The notes beneath the pieces are model-generated. The model was given only the letters and a program-made list of their open reading frames with translations. It did not search any database and had not been told where the DNA came from. Of a stretch of DNA of 64,000 nucleotides, positions 33,279 to 45,603 are shown piece by piece. The stretch's first letter is position 1. Each line of letters starts with the position of its first letter. The position numbers were made by a program, and so were the translations under genes. Source of the stretch: Woeseia sp034521225 (GTDB lineage Bacteria; Pseudomonadota; Gammaproteobacteria; Steroidobacterales; Woeseiaceae); contig JAXHMR010000016.1 in the NCBI GenBank assembly GCA_034521225.1, positions 1 to 64,000 on the forward strand, in the 5' to 3' direction.

Positions 33279-35749
33279 ATGTTTTTCATGCAGAGCTTCA
33301 GCGAAACGGGTGCGCGTCAGAGTCCACGTGCCGACGAATTACCCCAGACGGGTATTGTCTCGCAACGCGAACCCGCAGACCATGAGGCTCCGGGGCACCA
33401 ACGCACGGAGGTACGGCTCACATCGTCGCGCCCGGGCGCACCGCCGTTCCGCCGGCGAGCGCTCGTGCTCGCCATGTCAGGCATCCTGGGTTCCTCCCTG
33501 GTCTGCATGGACAGCGCCCTGGCGCAGGCGGCCTCCGACGACGCGCAGGAAGAAGCCATCGAAACCATCGAGGTCGTCGAATTCCGCGGCAAACAGATGA
33601 GCAGCCCACGCTATACCCGCGGCCTGCTTGAAACCGCTCGAATTATCTCGGTGCTGCCTAGCGACCTGCTCCAGGAGCAGAACGTGACCTCACTGCGGGA
33701 TGCGATGCGCAATGTGCCGGGCATCAGTCTGCAGGCGGGAAGAGGGAAACCCGCCGGCGGGGATCAGCTCAAGATTCGCGGTTTTAATGCCCGCGGCGAC
33801 ATCAAGGTCGACGGCATCCGCGACATGGGCAACTACTTTCGCGATCCGTTCTACGTCGACCAACTGGAGATTGTAAAGGGGCCCAACTCCGTGGTCAGCG
33901 GACGCGGCTCTCCGGGTGGAACCATCAACTTCGTGACCAAAAAGCCGGATACCCGGGCGTTCACCCGCGTCGAGCTGAGCGCCGGAACGGACGAGTATTC
34001 GACGGGTCACGGTGGATATCAACCAGCCCATCGATGACAACAGCGCCTTCCGGCTGAACGTGATGGGCCACTCGGCCGACATCCCGGCCGCGATGTCGTG
34101 AACGACAAGCGTTGGGGATTTTCGGCGCCTACACCTGGGGCCTGACAGGGCGTACGTCGCTGAACGTGGACTGGCTGTCCACGCGCCAGGACAACATCGA
34201 GGACAAGGGGCTTCCCTTCAACAGGGAGGGGTTCTCCGGACCCAAGGCGCTGTGTGACCAGGCCGACAACGACAGAGTGGGACGTGTGGGTGACCAGCGC
34301 TGCGGCGACGGATACGCGAGCCGGCCGGCTGCCGGACGGCATCGATTTCAGTGATTTCTTCGGGCACGTGGACGATTATCAGGACATCGATGTGGATATC
34401 GTCACCGCCGGCGTCGAACACGCCCTGGGCGACCGCGCCCGCATCCGCAGTAACTTCCGCTACTCCCGGGTGACCAACGATTCCATTACGTCATCGCCAC
34501 GAATCAAGGTTCCGGAGGCGTTCTGGGGCTCCGGCGACTTTTCCGTAGCCGAAGTCCAGGGAGACCTTAAGCCCCGCGACCAGGAGGACGAAGGGTTCTT
34601 TAACCAGACGGACCTGGTCCTGCAGTTCGATACCGGCGGCCTGACGCACGACATGGTCGCGGGCTTCGATGTCGGCCGCTTCACGTTCGAGAACCGTCGG
34701 CGTCCGGATGTCAAGGGGCCGCGCACCAGTCTGCTCGACCCGGAGCGCCGCACCAGACCGGCGGCCCCGTTTGCGACCGAGGCGGATCCCGAAGAAAGCG
34801 CCGTTCGACAGGTTCGAAACCGAAGAGGCAGGCGTGTTCGCTCTGGATACGATCCGCATCAGGCCGGAGCTGGATCTCGACCTGGAGTTCGATGCGAACC
34901 GGATCGAGGCGGAAGCGCGTGAGCTTCGGGCGGCCCAACGCGCTGTCGTTGAGCCGGACCGACGAGGAATGGAGCTACAGCGTGGGCCTGGTCTTCAAAC
35001 CCAGCGAGGACGCTTCCGTGTACCTGGCGTCCAGCACCGCCTTCGAGGTGTCGGGCAACTTCGATCGCAACCAGATTCAGTTGGCCGGTGGGCCCGGCAA
35101 CCGGATCACCTCACCCGAGCTCTTCAACGTATCTCCGGAGGAGACCGAGGCCGTCGAGCTCGGTTTCAAGTGGCAGGGATTGTCAGGCCTCGACATCAAT
35201 GCCGCCCTCTTCCGCACCGACAAGACCAAGGCGCGGGTGCCGGGTATCGGTGCCGATGACCCGTCGGTGCTGGACACCGAGCAGCGGGTGGAGGGCTTCG
35301 AGCTGCTCGTCGCCGGCCAGGTCACGCCGCGTTGGCGATTGTTCGGCGGGTACACATTCCTCGATTCCGAGGTTCGCGAGTCAGCCGCCTTTCCGCAGCT
35401 CGTAGGCCAGGGGCTCGGCGGCACGCCCGAGCACTCCCTGAACGTTTTCAGCACCTACGACGTCACCGACCGATTCTCGTTCGGCGGCGGACTGCAGTAC
35501 GTCGACGACCAGATCAGCGCGCCCCAGCCGGTGCTGGATCCGCCGCCGCGGCGCAGCAACGTGGCCATCGACAGCTACACGGTCGTCGACCTGTACTCCA
35601 CGTATCGCTTCAACGAGCGGGCGCAGATCCGGGTCAACGCCTTCAACCTCTTCGACGAGAAGTACATCTCGCAGATGGCTGAGGGCGGTGCCCAGGGCAT
35701 TCCCGGCAAGAGCCGGCACGTGATCGCCACGCTTCGTTACGACTTCTAG
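33279..35749 (+). CDS. TonB-dependent siderophore receptor (Fiu-like), right copy
   Basis: About 823 residues. ATG preceded by AAGGAGAG; ATG at 33,288 is an alternative. A signal-like segment (LVLAMSGILGSSLVCMDSALA) precedes the plug (SLRDAMRNVPGISLQ, QLKIRGFNARGD, KGPNSVVSGRGSPGG). The barrel ends RYDF. Frame breaks at about 34,005, 34,100, 34,315, 34,805 and 34,905. Family members carry ferric catecholates across the outer membrane using TonB/ExbBD energy. Confidence 0.88.
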
Positions 35750-35783
35750 CAGCCTGCCGGCTGATTGACGCCCGGCCGCGGGC

Positions 35784-35820
35784 ATGGCAGCCCCGGGCGC
35801 TTGCCCGGGGGCTGTCAGTG
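35784..35820. terminator. Hairpin between TonB receptor and piuC (right)
   Basis: GGCAGCCCCGGGC-GCTT-GCCCGGGGGCTGTC, a strong GC-rich stem-loop about 35 bp after the receptor stop and about 28 bp before piuC. No T-run follows, so termination would be partial or factor-dependent; it may set receptor and hydroxylase expression apart. Confidence 0.5.
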
Positions 35821-35847
35821 CCCGACACCACGGAGTAGCATGACCGC

Positions 35848-36531
35848 ATGGTCGTAACGATCGACGACATCCTTACCCTTGACGAGCTCGCCGCGCTGCG
35901 CGCGCGGCTGCGCGAAGCGCGGTGGTCCCGATCGATCAGCGCCGGTTCCGCAGGCGAAGCTCGCCAAGCACAACGAGCAGCTCCCGGACGACTCGCAGGT
36001 GCTGCCGGAGCTGCGCGCCATTGTCATGCGGGCGTTGAACCGCAGCAGCCTGCTCATCACCGCTGCCTTGCCGTACAAGATCCTGCCCCCCAACTTCAAC
36101 CGCTACACTGGCGCCCACAACCACTACGGTCCGCACGTCGACAACACGCTGCGGCCGCTGCCGGACGGCAGCTACCTGCGCACCGACGTCTCCGCAACGC
36201 TGTTCCTGTCTGCGCCGGATGAGTACGACGGCGGGGAACTCTCCATCGAGGACACGTTCGGCACGCATAGCGTGAAGCTGAATGCGGGCAGCCTGGTGAT
36301 TTACCCGTCCGGCTCGATTCATGAAGTTAAGCCGGTGACCCAAGGTGAACGGCTGGCCTGCTACATGTTCATTCAGAGCCTCGTGAAGGACGTCGAGAGC
36401 CGCCGTCATCTCTTCGAGATGGACATGGCATTGATGTCCCTTCGGGAGCGCTATGGAGACGACGACGCGGACCTGATCCGAGCTGACCGGCCTGTATCAG
36501 AACCTGGTGCGATCGCTGGTCGGAGTGCTGA
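35848..36531 (+). CDS. piuC: PKHD-type Fe(II)/2-oxoglutarate hydroxylase (PiuC/YbiX), right copy
   Basis: About 227 residues. After indels near 35,950 and 36,480 the frame is MVVTIDDILTLDELAALRAR, then SLLITAALPYKILPPNFNRY, HVDN, SGSIHEV and the end LVRRWSEC-like. Iron ligands H-x-D ... H are present. Gene pairing with a Fiu-like receptor suggests a role in catecholate siderophore use. Confidence 0.87.
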
Positions 36532-36699
36532 GACGGCCATAGCAGAACCCGGTTCCCATGTTCAAAAGGGCCGTATCGCGACCTGCACGATACGACCCTG
36601 GAACTTCGCCTTCGTTTGCTATATGAGCGCCTGACAACGGAATGTAATCTCAGCAATGGACAATGCAGAACTTTGCCGCGCTGCCCACAGGAGTCATTG

Positions 36700-38861
36700 A
36701 TGTCCCGTCATCCGATCGAAGACAGTAACCGAAGTCCCGCACCCGCCATCTGGGACGTCGTCGACGAGGCGCTGAGCCGGCGTACCTTTCTGCTGGGCGG
36801 GGTCGGGCTGGCCGCCGTCGGGACCGCCAGTGGACTGGGGCTGTTCGGGCTGTCGGGTTGCAGTGCAGGTGGTCGGCTTGGCGACACCGTGCCGCCAGCC
36901 AAAGCGCTGGGATTCGCGGCGGTGCCGAAGAGCCTGGCCGATGCGGTGCGCCTGCCGCCCGGCTATTCGGCGCAGGTGCTGTACGCGCTGGGTGACCCGC
37001 TGAGCGCCGACCTGCCGGACTACCCGAACGACGGCTCGGATGACGGCAACTGGGACCGCCGTGCCGGTGATCATCATGACGGCATGGCCTACTTCCCGCT
37101 GCCGCGCGGCAGCGCAAGTTCCAACCGCGGTCTGCTGGTCATCAACCACGAGGCACTGACCGATGTCTACCTGCACGAGCACGGCCCGACCGATCTCGGC
37201 GGCGGCGTACGGCCGCTGGCGGAAGTGGTGAAGGAGCAGTTCGCGCACGGTGTCAGCCGGTCATCGATGATCGTACGCCGCGAGGGCCGCTGGATGGTCG
37301 ACCGCGACAGCCCGCGCAACCGCCGCATTCATGTCAACACGCCGGCCGAGATCCACGGCCCGGCGCGCGGCAACGCATTGCTGGTCACGCCGCTGTCGCC
37401 CGACGGTGTGGCGAGCTTCGGTACGCTGAATAACTGCGCGCACGGTGTAACGCCCTGGGGCACCTACCTTGCCTGCGAGGAGAACTGGAACACCTATTTC
37501 GTTCTCGATAGTGCCGCTGACGACACGCCGCAACTGGACCGCTACGCGATCCGCTCGGCCAACACCGCCGGCTTCGCCGGCCAGGGCCGCGACTATCGCG
37601 GCTGGGACACGCCGACGGAGGCCACGCCGCTCCAGCGTCGCTTCAACGCCTCGCGCCGCGGCGCCGGGCCGACGGAGGACTTCCGCAACGAACCGCACCA
37701 TCTCGGCTACGCGGTTGAGATCGATCCGTACGACCCGCGCCCCACGCCGCGCAAGCGCACGGCCATCGGCCGCTACTCGCACGAGGGACTGTGGTTTGCC
37801 CCAGCGGCGGCGGGTGCGCCGTTGGTGGCCTACTCGGGCTGCGATGCTCGCAACGAATTGCGTATGCAAGTTCGTCTCTGCCCGGCCCTGGGATCCTGCG
37901 GATGCCGCAGCCGGGCTGGCCGCCGGCGACAAGTACCTGGATGCCGGTACGCTCTACGCCGCCCTCTTCGAGGCCGACGGCCGCGGCCGCTGGCTGCCGC
38001 TGACGCCGGAAAACCCGGACCTGGACGGCATGAATGCCGCCGGGATCGCGATCTTCACCCGGATCGCGGCCGACCGCGCGGGCGCGACGCCGATGGACCG
38101 GCCCGAGTGGGGCGCGGTCCATCCTCTCGATGGCGAGGTCTATTTCTCACTGACCAACAGCCGTGGCGACGACAACGGCCGCGGCCAGCGCGCGGAGCGG
38201 CCTCGCCGCCGCGCGATGCGGCCAATCCGCGCAGCTGCAGCGGCGGCCCGGGCGGCGATCCGGACACGGCCGGGGGCAACGTCAACGGCCACGTGATCCG
38301 CTGGCGCGAGGACAGGCGCCAGGACGCGACCCGCTTCACCTGGGACATCTACGCGTTCGGCGCCCGCGCGAGCCACGACCCGGCAATCAACCTTTCGGGT
38401 CTCGACAACGACAACGACTTCTCCAGCCCCGACGGACTCTGGTTCGACCCGCGCGGCATCCTCTGGTTGCAAACCGACGACGGCGCCTACACCGACACGA
38501 CCAACTGCATGATGCTGGCCGCGCTTCCGGGCCGCGTCGGCGACGGCGGCACCGTGGTTATCGATACGCCGGACGGCACGCCGGTCTCGACCTTTGTCGG
38601 TGCCGCGCCCGGCGCAACGCTGCGGCGCTTTCTGGTTGGTGCCCGCGGTTGTCGAGATCACCGGTGTCGAGCTGACCCCGGACCGGCGGACGCTGTTCGT
38701 CAATGTCCAGCACCCCGGTGGAACTTGGGGACCTGGACAAGTACCACAGCAGCTGGCCTTACAGCGAGGACGCACAGCAGGAGGGCACGATCGGGAGTCG
38801 CCGGCCGCGCACTGCAACGATCGCCATTACCCGCGACGACGGTGGCGAGATCGCGCTGTAG
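36700..38861 (+). CDS. PhoX-like phosphatase (DUF839), right copy, frameshifted
   Basis: About 720 residues. ATG after AGGAG. Clean from SRRTFLLGG through NHEALTD, then a local disturbance near 37,255 (left copy reads HGVTVIEIVRREG), clean again through CEENWNTYF and HEGLWF to about 37,855, with further breaks near 37,855, 38,200, 38,645 and 38,720. Ends ITRDDGGEIAL. Convergent with jetD. Confidence 0.87.
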
Positions 38862-38952
38862 GGGGCCGCTCGCCGACAGATGGGCGTCGTCCACCGGGGA
38901 TCACTCCTCGTGTATCGTCTGAAACAGTGGCAGCCTGACGGTATCGGGCCAG

Positions 38953-40152
38953 TTACGGAAGCCGCGCCAGCGTCTGCTGCAACCACCCGAAACCAATGCG
39001 TTCCTGCTCAAGACGTATGCGCTCCCCGAGTCGGTCGGACAACAGCTCGCAATACAATGCATGTTCCGCCGCCGTCAGGCGTGAGGTATCGCCCGTGTAT
39101 CGACCACCGGCGGGTTCGCGCCCCCATAGCCGGCGATGTGCTTCCAGCGTCTCGCGGTCCATCAGGAATGACCGCGCATGCGGCAGGGAGACCCGCAATC
39201 GGTTCAGGATGCCAAAGCCGTGGGTGTCCGCTGTCGCCCCAGTAGTGCACGTCGACGTCACGCAGCCACGGAATCTCCGACAATCGCTGCAGGCCATAAC
39301 CGAGACCGAAGACAACCATGCTCGCCGGGCAGTCGGGAAACGCGAGACCATTTACGCGATTCTCTGTAATGAACACGCGCTCCAGCGGAGACTTCAGCCC
39401 GGCGAACTCCTCTGGCGGCAACGACACGTCTGAAAATCGGCGCTGGATGTAGAGCGCCGGATCGAGCAGGCGAAAGCGCACGAGCGGCGGCTCAGTGCGC
39501 AGGCCGTACCTGTTACTGAAGGCCTTGACACCCGTCGCCGACCGGTCGACGGCGCTGTCCGGCAACACGATGTCAAGCAGCTCGCCCAATAGCTTGCGGT
39601 GCGATTCGATGAACTTCGTATCGACCGAGGGAATGTCGAGCTGGCGCAAATAAAGCGCCGGCCGCGGGTGTGCCACGAACCAGTCGAGCACTGCCAGCAC
39701 CCGCTCCCACTCGGCCGCATGCGCAAGCGCCTGGTGCGGCCGGCGTGCGAGCCAGTCCCGGAGAGCGGGATGACGCGCCAGCGTCTCGTCGGCAATGGCC
39801 TGGAATCGTGCCGCCGCACGGCGTTTGCCGATCAGGTCCAGCGCATCGCTTTCGGTGGGAATGACTGCACTGACGGGCAGGACGTTCGCGCCATGGACGC
39901 GATTGTTCAGGCTCGTCGAGTCTTCAGCTCGAAGCCGCTGCCACGCGCCTCGCGGCTCGCCGCGGCCAGCTCGCGCGCCCACTCGCCGACTTCGCCGAAG
40001 CGCTCGGCGATCTCGCGCGGGCCGGGGCGGCGCAGCCGCAGCTCGAGCGGAAAAATGGTCTCGCCGTTCAGGCGTGCCGCGAGGATCTCGCCGCCTTGCC
40101 AGCGCTTTTCCAGGCGCTCGACAATTCCCTGCGCCGTCGTCCAGCGGCTCAT
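38953..40152 (-). CDS. jetD: Wadjet JetD nuclease (DUF3322/DUF2220), right copy, frameshifted
   Basis: About 399 residues. Reads cleanly from NNRVHGANVLPVS through the central domain to WLRDVDVHYWGD; an extra base near 39,230 then breaks the Toprim-like motif that is intact in the left copy (GDTDTHGFG), and a break near 39,905-39,930 precedes the central part. The start overlaps jetC by ATGA. Confidence 0.88.
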
Positions 40153-43100
40153 GAAACGCTGATCATCCGGCGCGCCGCCTGCTCGGCGCGATACTCCTCG
40201 ATCGTAAGGTTGCGCAACAGCGAGTGCTGTCCTTCCTCGTTGTGCACGAAACCCACGTTCGCGACGTAAGGCTCGATCACATGAATCTTCTGCAGCGGCG
40301 TGACGACCAGCAGCTGCAGATTCAGCTTGCGGAAGAGTTCGAGGCCGTAGCGCGTGGACTCGTCCGAGCCCGCGGCCAAATGCCTCATCGATGACGACGA
40401 AGCGAAACGAGCGCGAGCGCTGCTCACCCCACTCCAGGCCGAACTGGTACGCAAGGCTCGCGGCGAGCACGGTGTAGGCGAGTTTCTCCTTCTGCCCGCC
40501 GGACTTGCCGCCCGAGTCCGTGTAGTGCTCGTGCTCGGCATCGTCCTCGCGCCAACGCTCGGAAGCGGAGAACAGAAACCAGTTGCGCACGTCGGTCACC
40601 TTGCGCGTCCAGCGCAGGTCCGCAGTCGCTTGTCCCTCGCGACCGCGGAAGCGTTCGATGATCGCCTGCACCTGCAGGAACTTCGCCTCCGAGTATTGCT
40701 CGTCGTCCGAGCCTGTGCGCGCGCCTTCCGTACAGGCGCGCAAGCTGTCGCGCAGCTCGCGGACGTCCTGGTCCTGCGCCGGCTCGGCCAGCAGGCAGAT
40801 GTAGCGGTTCGGGTTGTAGTCGATCTGCCGCAGCGATCCGTTGATCGTCTCGATGCGCTCGCGGATTTCCTCGCGTTCGCGGTTCAGCTGGGCCTGGAAG
40901 TTCGCCACCTCGCGAATCGTGTTTTCGTTGAGGAGCTCCTTGAAGCGTGACTCGAACCGCGGCAGGTCGTCCGCGCGCAACTGCGCGAGCATGCCGCCGT
41001 ATTCACCGGCAGCCTCGATGCTGACGTCGACCTCGCTCGTCTCAACCGGCCAGGCGTTCTTGTAACGGCGCATGGCATCGATGATCCGGTCGCGCAGCCG
41101 TTCGCGGCGTTTCTCCTCGGCATCAATCTTTGCCTGCAGCCAGTCGCGCATGTCCATCTGCCGGTTATCGCAGGACTCCACCGTCAGGCGGTGCTCGCCG
41201 AGCGCCTCGGGCCGCAGCGACTCGAGCACCGGGAACCAGCGCGCTTTCGCTTCCTCCGGCGTCGCGTCCAGCAAGGTCTGCACGTCGGACAGCGCCTGCT
41301 GTGCGGCGTCACGCTTCTGGCTGGCGACGGCATGCTCGTTGCTCGTCCTGCGTAACGCTTCCTCGAAGGCTGCAAGTCGCCTCGCAATATCCGCAAGCTG
41401 GTCTTGCAATGTCCTCAGGATGTCCGAGGCAGCTTCGAGCGCCCTGCGCTCCTCTTCCAGGCGCTCCATGTCCCGCACCAGGGCCTGCCAGTCCAGATCG
41501 CGGTAACTCTGGAATACCGCGAGTTGCCTGCAGGCGCCCTCCCGCTCGCGCAACCGGCGGTGCTCATGCTGGATCGCCGCATGGCGTCGGGCCGCCCCCT
41601 CGACCTGCCGCTCAAGATCACTGACAAGTTTTTCGAGCGCGGCAATCTTGCCCTCGTTGGTCCACCCGAGCACGTAGCGCGACGCATCGTCGAGCGCGTG
41701 CCGGTCGTCCTTCTCGTGCCGCTGGCTGCTGGATTTCACCTGTCCGCTGCGGGTCACTGCGCGGCGCTCGCGGCGGAACCGTTCCATATCTGTGCAGCAG
41801 GCGTAGTCGAACCGCCGCGCAAGCTCGTATTCCAGCCAGCCGTAGAATGAGGAATCGGGTCGAATGGAAATCTTTCGCACCAGAGACTCGCGATGCAGTT
41901 CCGGCAGGTTCCGGTCGGCACGCTCCAGCACGCGAAAATAGACGAGCCGGCCGCGCAGGTGCGTGCTGTCGACCCAGTCAGCCACTGCCCGGTAGTGCGC
42001 GTCCGGCACCAGCAGGGACAGGCCGAAATTGTGCAGGAGGCGTTCGATTGCACCTTCCCAGTCGCGTTCGCCGTCGCGCACCTGCAGCAGCTCGCCGGCG
42101 AACGGCAGGTCGTCCGCCGCAAGTCCCAGGTCCGAGCAAAGCCGCTCGCGTAGCTCGAGGATCGCGGCGGGGATGCTGGAGCGACGCTTGCGCAGGGAGG
42201 CCAGCTCAAGCTCGTGCTCCCGCCGGCGATCCTCGAGGTCGCGCACCTGCACATGTGCTTCGGTCATGCGGTTCTGGATATCCGCCTCGCCGGTTGCGAA
42301 CTCCGCCGAACAGTCGTTCGATGTCTCGCCGGTTGGCGGTGAATTGCGCCTCGCCGGCGGCGGCCGCGAGGCCAATTTCGGTTGCGAGGCCGTTGTAGGT
42401 GTCGGCACGCGCGCGTCGTTCCGCCTGGATTTGCGCCAGCCGGTCGATCTCGGTTTTCAGCCGCTCCAGGCGGTCGCCGCCATTGTCGCTTATCGCCTGG
42501 CGGACCTCGTCCCGTTCCGTTTCCAGCACGCGGCGCTTCGCCGTGCCCTCCTCCATCCGCCCCGCCAGCCGTGCGATTTCGGTGTCCAATCGCTCGATAC
42601 GCTCGCGCAGCAGTTCGCTCTTTATCGGCGCGAACCACGGCCGCAGCGCTTCGCGGCACGTGCGCAGCTCGCCAACTTTTTCGGTCAGCTCGGTGTGATG
42701 CGCGGCATCCTCGACGAGCGGATCGAGCGCCTCGATCTGCGCCCTGGCTTTCTGCACGGCGCGGTGCGCGCGGTCCAGGTTGTCGAAATGCGCGATGAGC
42801 TGCGCGATACGGTCCTCGACCGGAAACGGCTCCAGCATGTGGCCGCGCACGAACTCCGTCAGGTTGCCGACGGACTTCAGCGAAACAGTCTGGTTGAATA
42901 GCTCGAGGGCCTGCTCGTTGCCGATACCGAAGCGACGCCTGAAGCGCGGCGCCGTACGGTGGGAAGGAATCGAAGACCTCGACGTCGCGCCCGGCGCGCA
43001 GCCGCTTGCGCAAATCCTTGATATCGTGCCCGAATGCAGCGAAGTCCGCCATGATCGAGCAGGGGCCGGTCGGCGACGATATAGAAGCGGGCCGGCTGTC

Positions 43101-43536
43101 CCTGCGTGTCGCGGAACCAGAATACCTGAGCGAGCGTCACGTGGCGGTCGTAACCTTCATTGTAGAAGTGGCCAAGAATGACCGAATAGCTGTTGTGATC
43201 GCGCAGCGGCACTGCCTTTGCAGCGAAGCCCGTGTCAGCCCGTTCCGATTTGTAATGACCGAGCACGTAGGAGCGCAGCGTACGCTCGCGCGAATCGGCG
43301 CCGGCGGCCTTGTTGTAAGTGATGCGGTTCGCGGGCACGAGCAGCGTCGTCAGCGCATCGACCAGTGTCGATTTGCCCGAACCGATGTCACCCGTGACCA
43401 GGCTGTTCTCGCCCCGCGGATCGAGCACCCAGACACGCTTGTCGAACGTGCCCCAGTTGTAGAGCTCGAAACGCTGCAGCCGGAAACCCGCGCGGGCATC
43501 GCTCTCGGCAAAATCGAATTGTCCCGCGTCGCTCAT
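40149..43536 (-). CDS. jetC: Wadjet JetC (SMC-like ATPase), right copy, frameshifted
   Basis: Same SMC-like ATPase. The N-terminal head (LQRFELYNWGTFDKRV, GDIGSGKSTLVDALTTLL) reads from 43,536 to about 43,050. The coiled-coil/hinge part and C-terminal head read from about 42,300 to 40,380, with SGGKSGGQKEKLAYTVLAAS clean here. Frame breaks near 42,950, 42,400, 42,310 and 40,375. Compared with the left copy, GG at about 41,727 reads SS, in a motif (KSGG.RHEKDD) that is otherwise conserved. Confidence 0.9.
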
Positions 43537-44150
43537 GTCTCTTCCTGCAGTTTTGCGCCGCCATCGTCCAGCTGCGCCTGGTATTCCGCCAGCCGCTGGT
43601 CGAGATCCGACAACCATTGTGCGTCCACGAATGCCTTCAGGATGCGGCGCACCTCGAACTGGTCCTGCTGTCCCCGCAAGCGGCGCAGGAACCCCAGCTC
43701 GACGACCTTGTTGATGTCCGCGTCGATCCGGTCGACCAGGCGCGCCTCGTTCGAGGCGGCCGGCGTGAACACCTGCACGAGGTCGACAATCTGCTCGCGC
43801 GACAAAATCAGCCGCGCCTCGCCGCCGCCGGCGTCGTGCTCGGCGAGCTTTTTCCTGAGCAACGCGAGCAACAGGCTGACGGCATAGCCAAGCTGGCGGC
43901 GCGGCACCAGCCTCGGCAGGTCCGGCTCGTCGTCGGCGGCTGGCCGCTGGCGCAGGTAGGCGAAGCCTTCCGCTTCGTCCAGCATCAATTCGAGGTTGAG
44001 CACGCCGGCATGATCCCGCACGCGAGCCTGCAGCTCGAGCAGGGCGCGCCACAACTCGGGCGACTGGTCCTGGTACAGCACGCCCTTGAACAGCGTGATC
44101 AGCACCGGCGACAGCGCCAGCTGCTCCTGGCCTTGTGGCGTTTCAAGCAT
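43533..44150 (-). CDS. jetB: Wadjet JetB (DUF4194), right copy, intact
   Basis: An uninterrupted frame of 205 residues from MLETPQGQEQLALSPVLITL to GGAKLQEET. Winged-helix KITE-type subunit: LILSREQIVDLVQVF and NKVVELGFLRRLRGQQDQF are typical of the fold. ATG overlaps the jetA stop by 8 bases and TGA overlaps the jetC ATG, so the operon is translationally coupled. Confidence 0.93.
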   Translation of the reverse strand: MLETPQGQEQLALSPVLITLFKGVLYQDQSPELWRALLELQARVRDHAGVLNLELMLDEAEGFAYLRQRPAADDEPDLPRLVPRRQLGYAVSLLLALLRKKLAEHDAGGGEARLILSREQIVDLVQVFTPAASNEARLVDRIDADINKVVELGFLRRLRGQQDQFEVRRILKAFVDAQWLSDLDQRLAEYQAQLDDGGAKLQEET

Positions 44151-45603
44151 GGGTGCTGTCCGCCTGCCCGGCCACGAAGATCACGGTCGGCAGCGTCGCC
44201 TGCCGCGTGCGCCCGTTTCCCTCCCGCCAGGTGACGTTCTGCAGGCGCTCCTCATCCACGACGCCCGCCTCCTCGCCCGTCGCAAGGCTGAGCCAGGCCA
44301 CCAGCTCCGCCAGTCCCTGCTCGAGCGGGTGGGCATCCAGCAACTCGGCAAGGCTGATCTGCCGGCGGGTCTGCAGCGCCTTCCGCAGCCGGGCACGCAG
44401 CCGCTCCTTGTCGACGTGGAACTGTTCGAACAGCGCGCTGGCATCGACGTCGGCCTCACCCTCGATGAGCTGCTGGTCCGTGATCTCAGGCTTCACCGGC
44501 GGGCTGAACAGCGGACGCTCCAGCGGCAGCGTCACACTGGGCGCTGCCGCATCGAGCGAGATTACGTGGCCTCGCGGCGGCTCGTCGCGCACGGCAAGGG
44601 CGCGCTGCTCGAGGTCGCGGAGCACCTCCATGATGCGGCGGTTCTCGAACCAGGCCTGGTCATCGAGGTAGCGCCGCAGCTGCTCCGACAGACGGGCGAC
44701 AGTGCGCTGCGTAACCTCGCCTGCGCTCAGCCAGTCATAGTGCACGCGCTTCAGGCGCGGGTCGGGCGACAGCTCGGCGACGGCGTCGAGCGCGAGGACC
44801 TGCTCGAGAAGCGCGGTCAGTTCCTCCTGGCGTGCCGGCGACATCAGGAAATCCCAGAAGGCACGGAAACTGCGGCCCTGGTCGGAGTCGACGATGGCGT
44901 CGCGCTCGCCGAAAACCTCTTCGAGCACCGCGCCCTTGCCGCCGCCGGCGGTGGTGATGCGCTCGCGCACTTGCCGGTCCAGATCGCGGAAATTCTGCTC
45001 GACCTGGCGGAAGTCGGCGAGCAGTGCCCGGGCGGTATCGGCCGCCTGTGCGAAGCGCTCGCGGAGTTGGGTCGGGTCCATCAGCGGCAATGCGCCGCCA
45101 CGAATACGGGCAATCTCGGCGTCGATTTCCGCGCGCCGGCGCTCGAGCTCCGCGACGCGGACGTCGGGGCTCGTCTCGCTGCCCACCGCTATCTGTTGTA
45201 GCAGGTCGAACACGAGCTTCAAGCGCGACTCGGCGCCGACGAAGCGCTGCTGTTCGAGGTTCGCGAGCCATTGAATCGCGCGCTCGGCGGCCGGCGTCAG
45301 GTCGAGATGCGGTTCGTCGGAATCCGGTGGATAGTAGCGGCGCAACCAGCCGCGGGCGTCGCCGGCCCAGTCGAGCAGGTAGTCGCGCGCCGCTTTCGGG
45401 TAGGCCTCCTCACCGATCGCCTGGCGCAACTGATAGACGTAGTCGTCAAGCTTTCCTGCCAACTCTTTTTCGCTCAGTACCCGCACGTTGGGCTCGATAA
45501 AGGTGCGGTGCAGAAAGGCGATAACGAACGCCGCGCTGTCCGCGGCCAGCAGGCGCCAGGCCGGATGATTGCGTCGCAGGCTTGAGAGGAAGTCGTAGTC
45601 CAT
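44143..45603 (-). CDS. jetA: Wadjet JetA (DUF3375), right copy, intact
   Basis: An uninterrupted frame of 486 residues, the only full-length jetA in the window. Kleisin-like subunit. N-terminus MDYDFLSSLRRNHPAWRLL; coiled coil near 150-190; winged-helix-like C-terminal part (RLRARLRKALQTRRQISLAE). It is the first gene of the jetABCD operon and is divergent from mscS, sharing a 203-bp intergenic region. Confidence 0.95.
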   Translation of the reverse strand: MDYDFLSSLRRNHPAWRLLAADSAAFVIAFLHRTFIEPNVRVLSEKELAGKLDDYVYQLRQAIGEEAYPKAARDYLLDWAGDARGWLRRYYPPDSDEPHLDLTPAAERAIQWLANLEQQRFVGAESRLKLVFDLLQQIAVGSETSPDVRVAELERRRAEIDAEIARIRGGALPLMDPTQLRERFAQAADTARALLADFRQVEQNFRDLDRQVRERITTAGGGKGAVLEEVFGERDAIVDSDQGRSFRAFWDFLMSPARQEELTALLEQVLALDAVAELSPDPRLKRVHYDWLSAGEVTQRTVARLSEQLRRYLDDQAWFENRRIMEVLRDLEQRALAVRDEPPRGHVISLDAAAPSVTLPLERPLFSPPVKPEITDQQLIEGEADVDASALFEQFHVDKERLRARLRKALQTRRQISLAELLDAHPLEQGLAELVAWLSLATGEEAGVVDEERLQNVTWREGNGRTRQATLPTVIFVAGQADSTHA

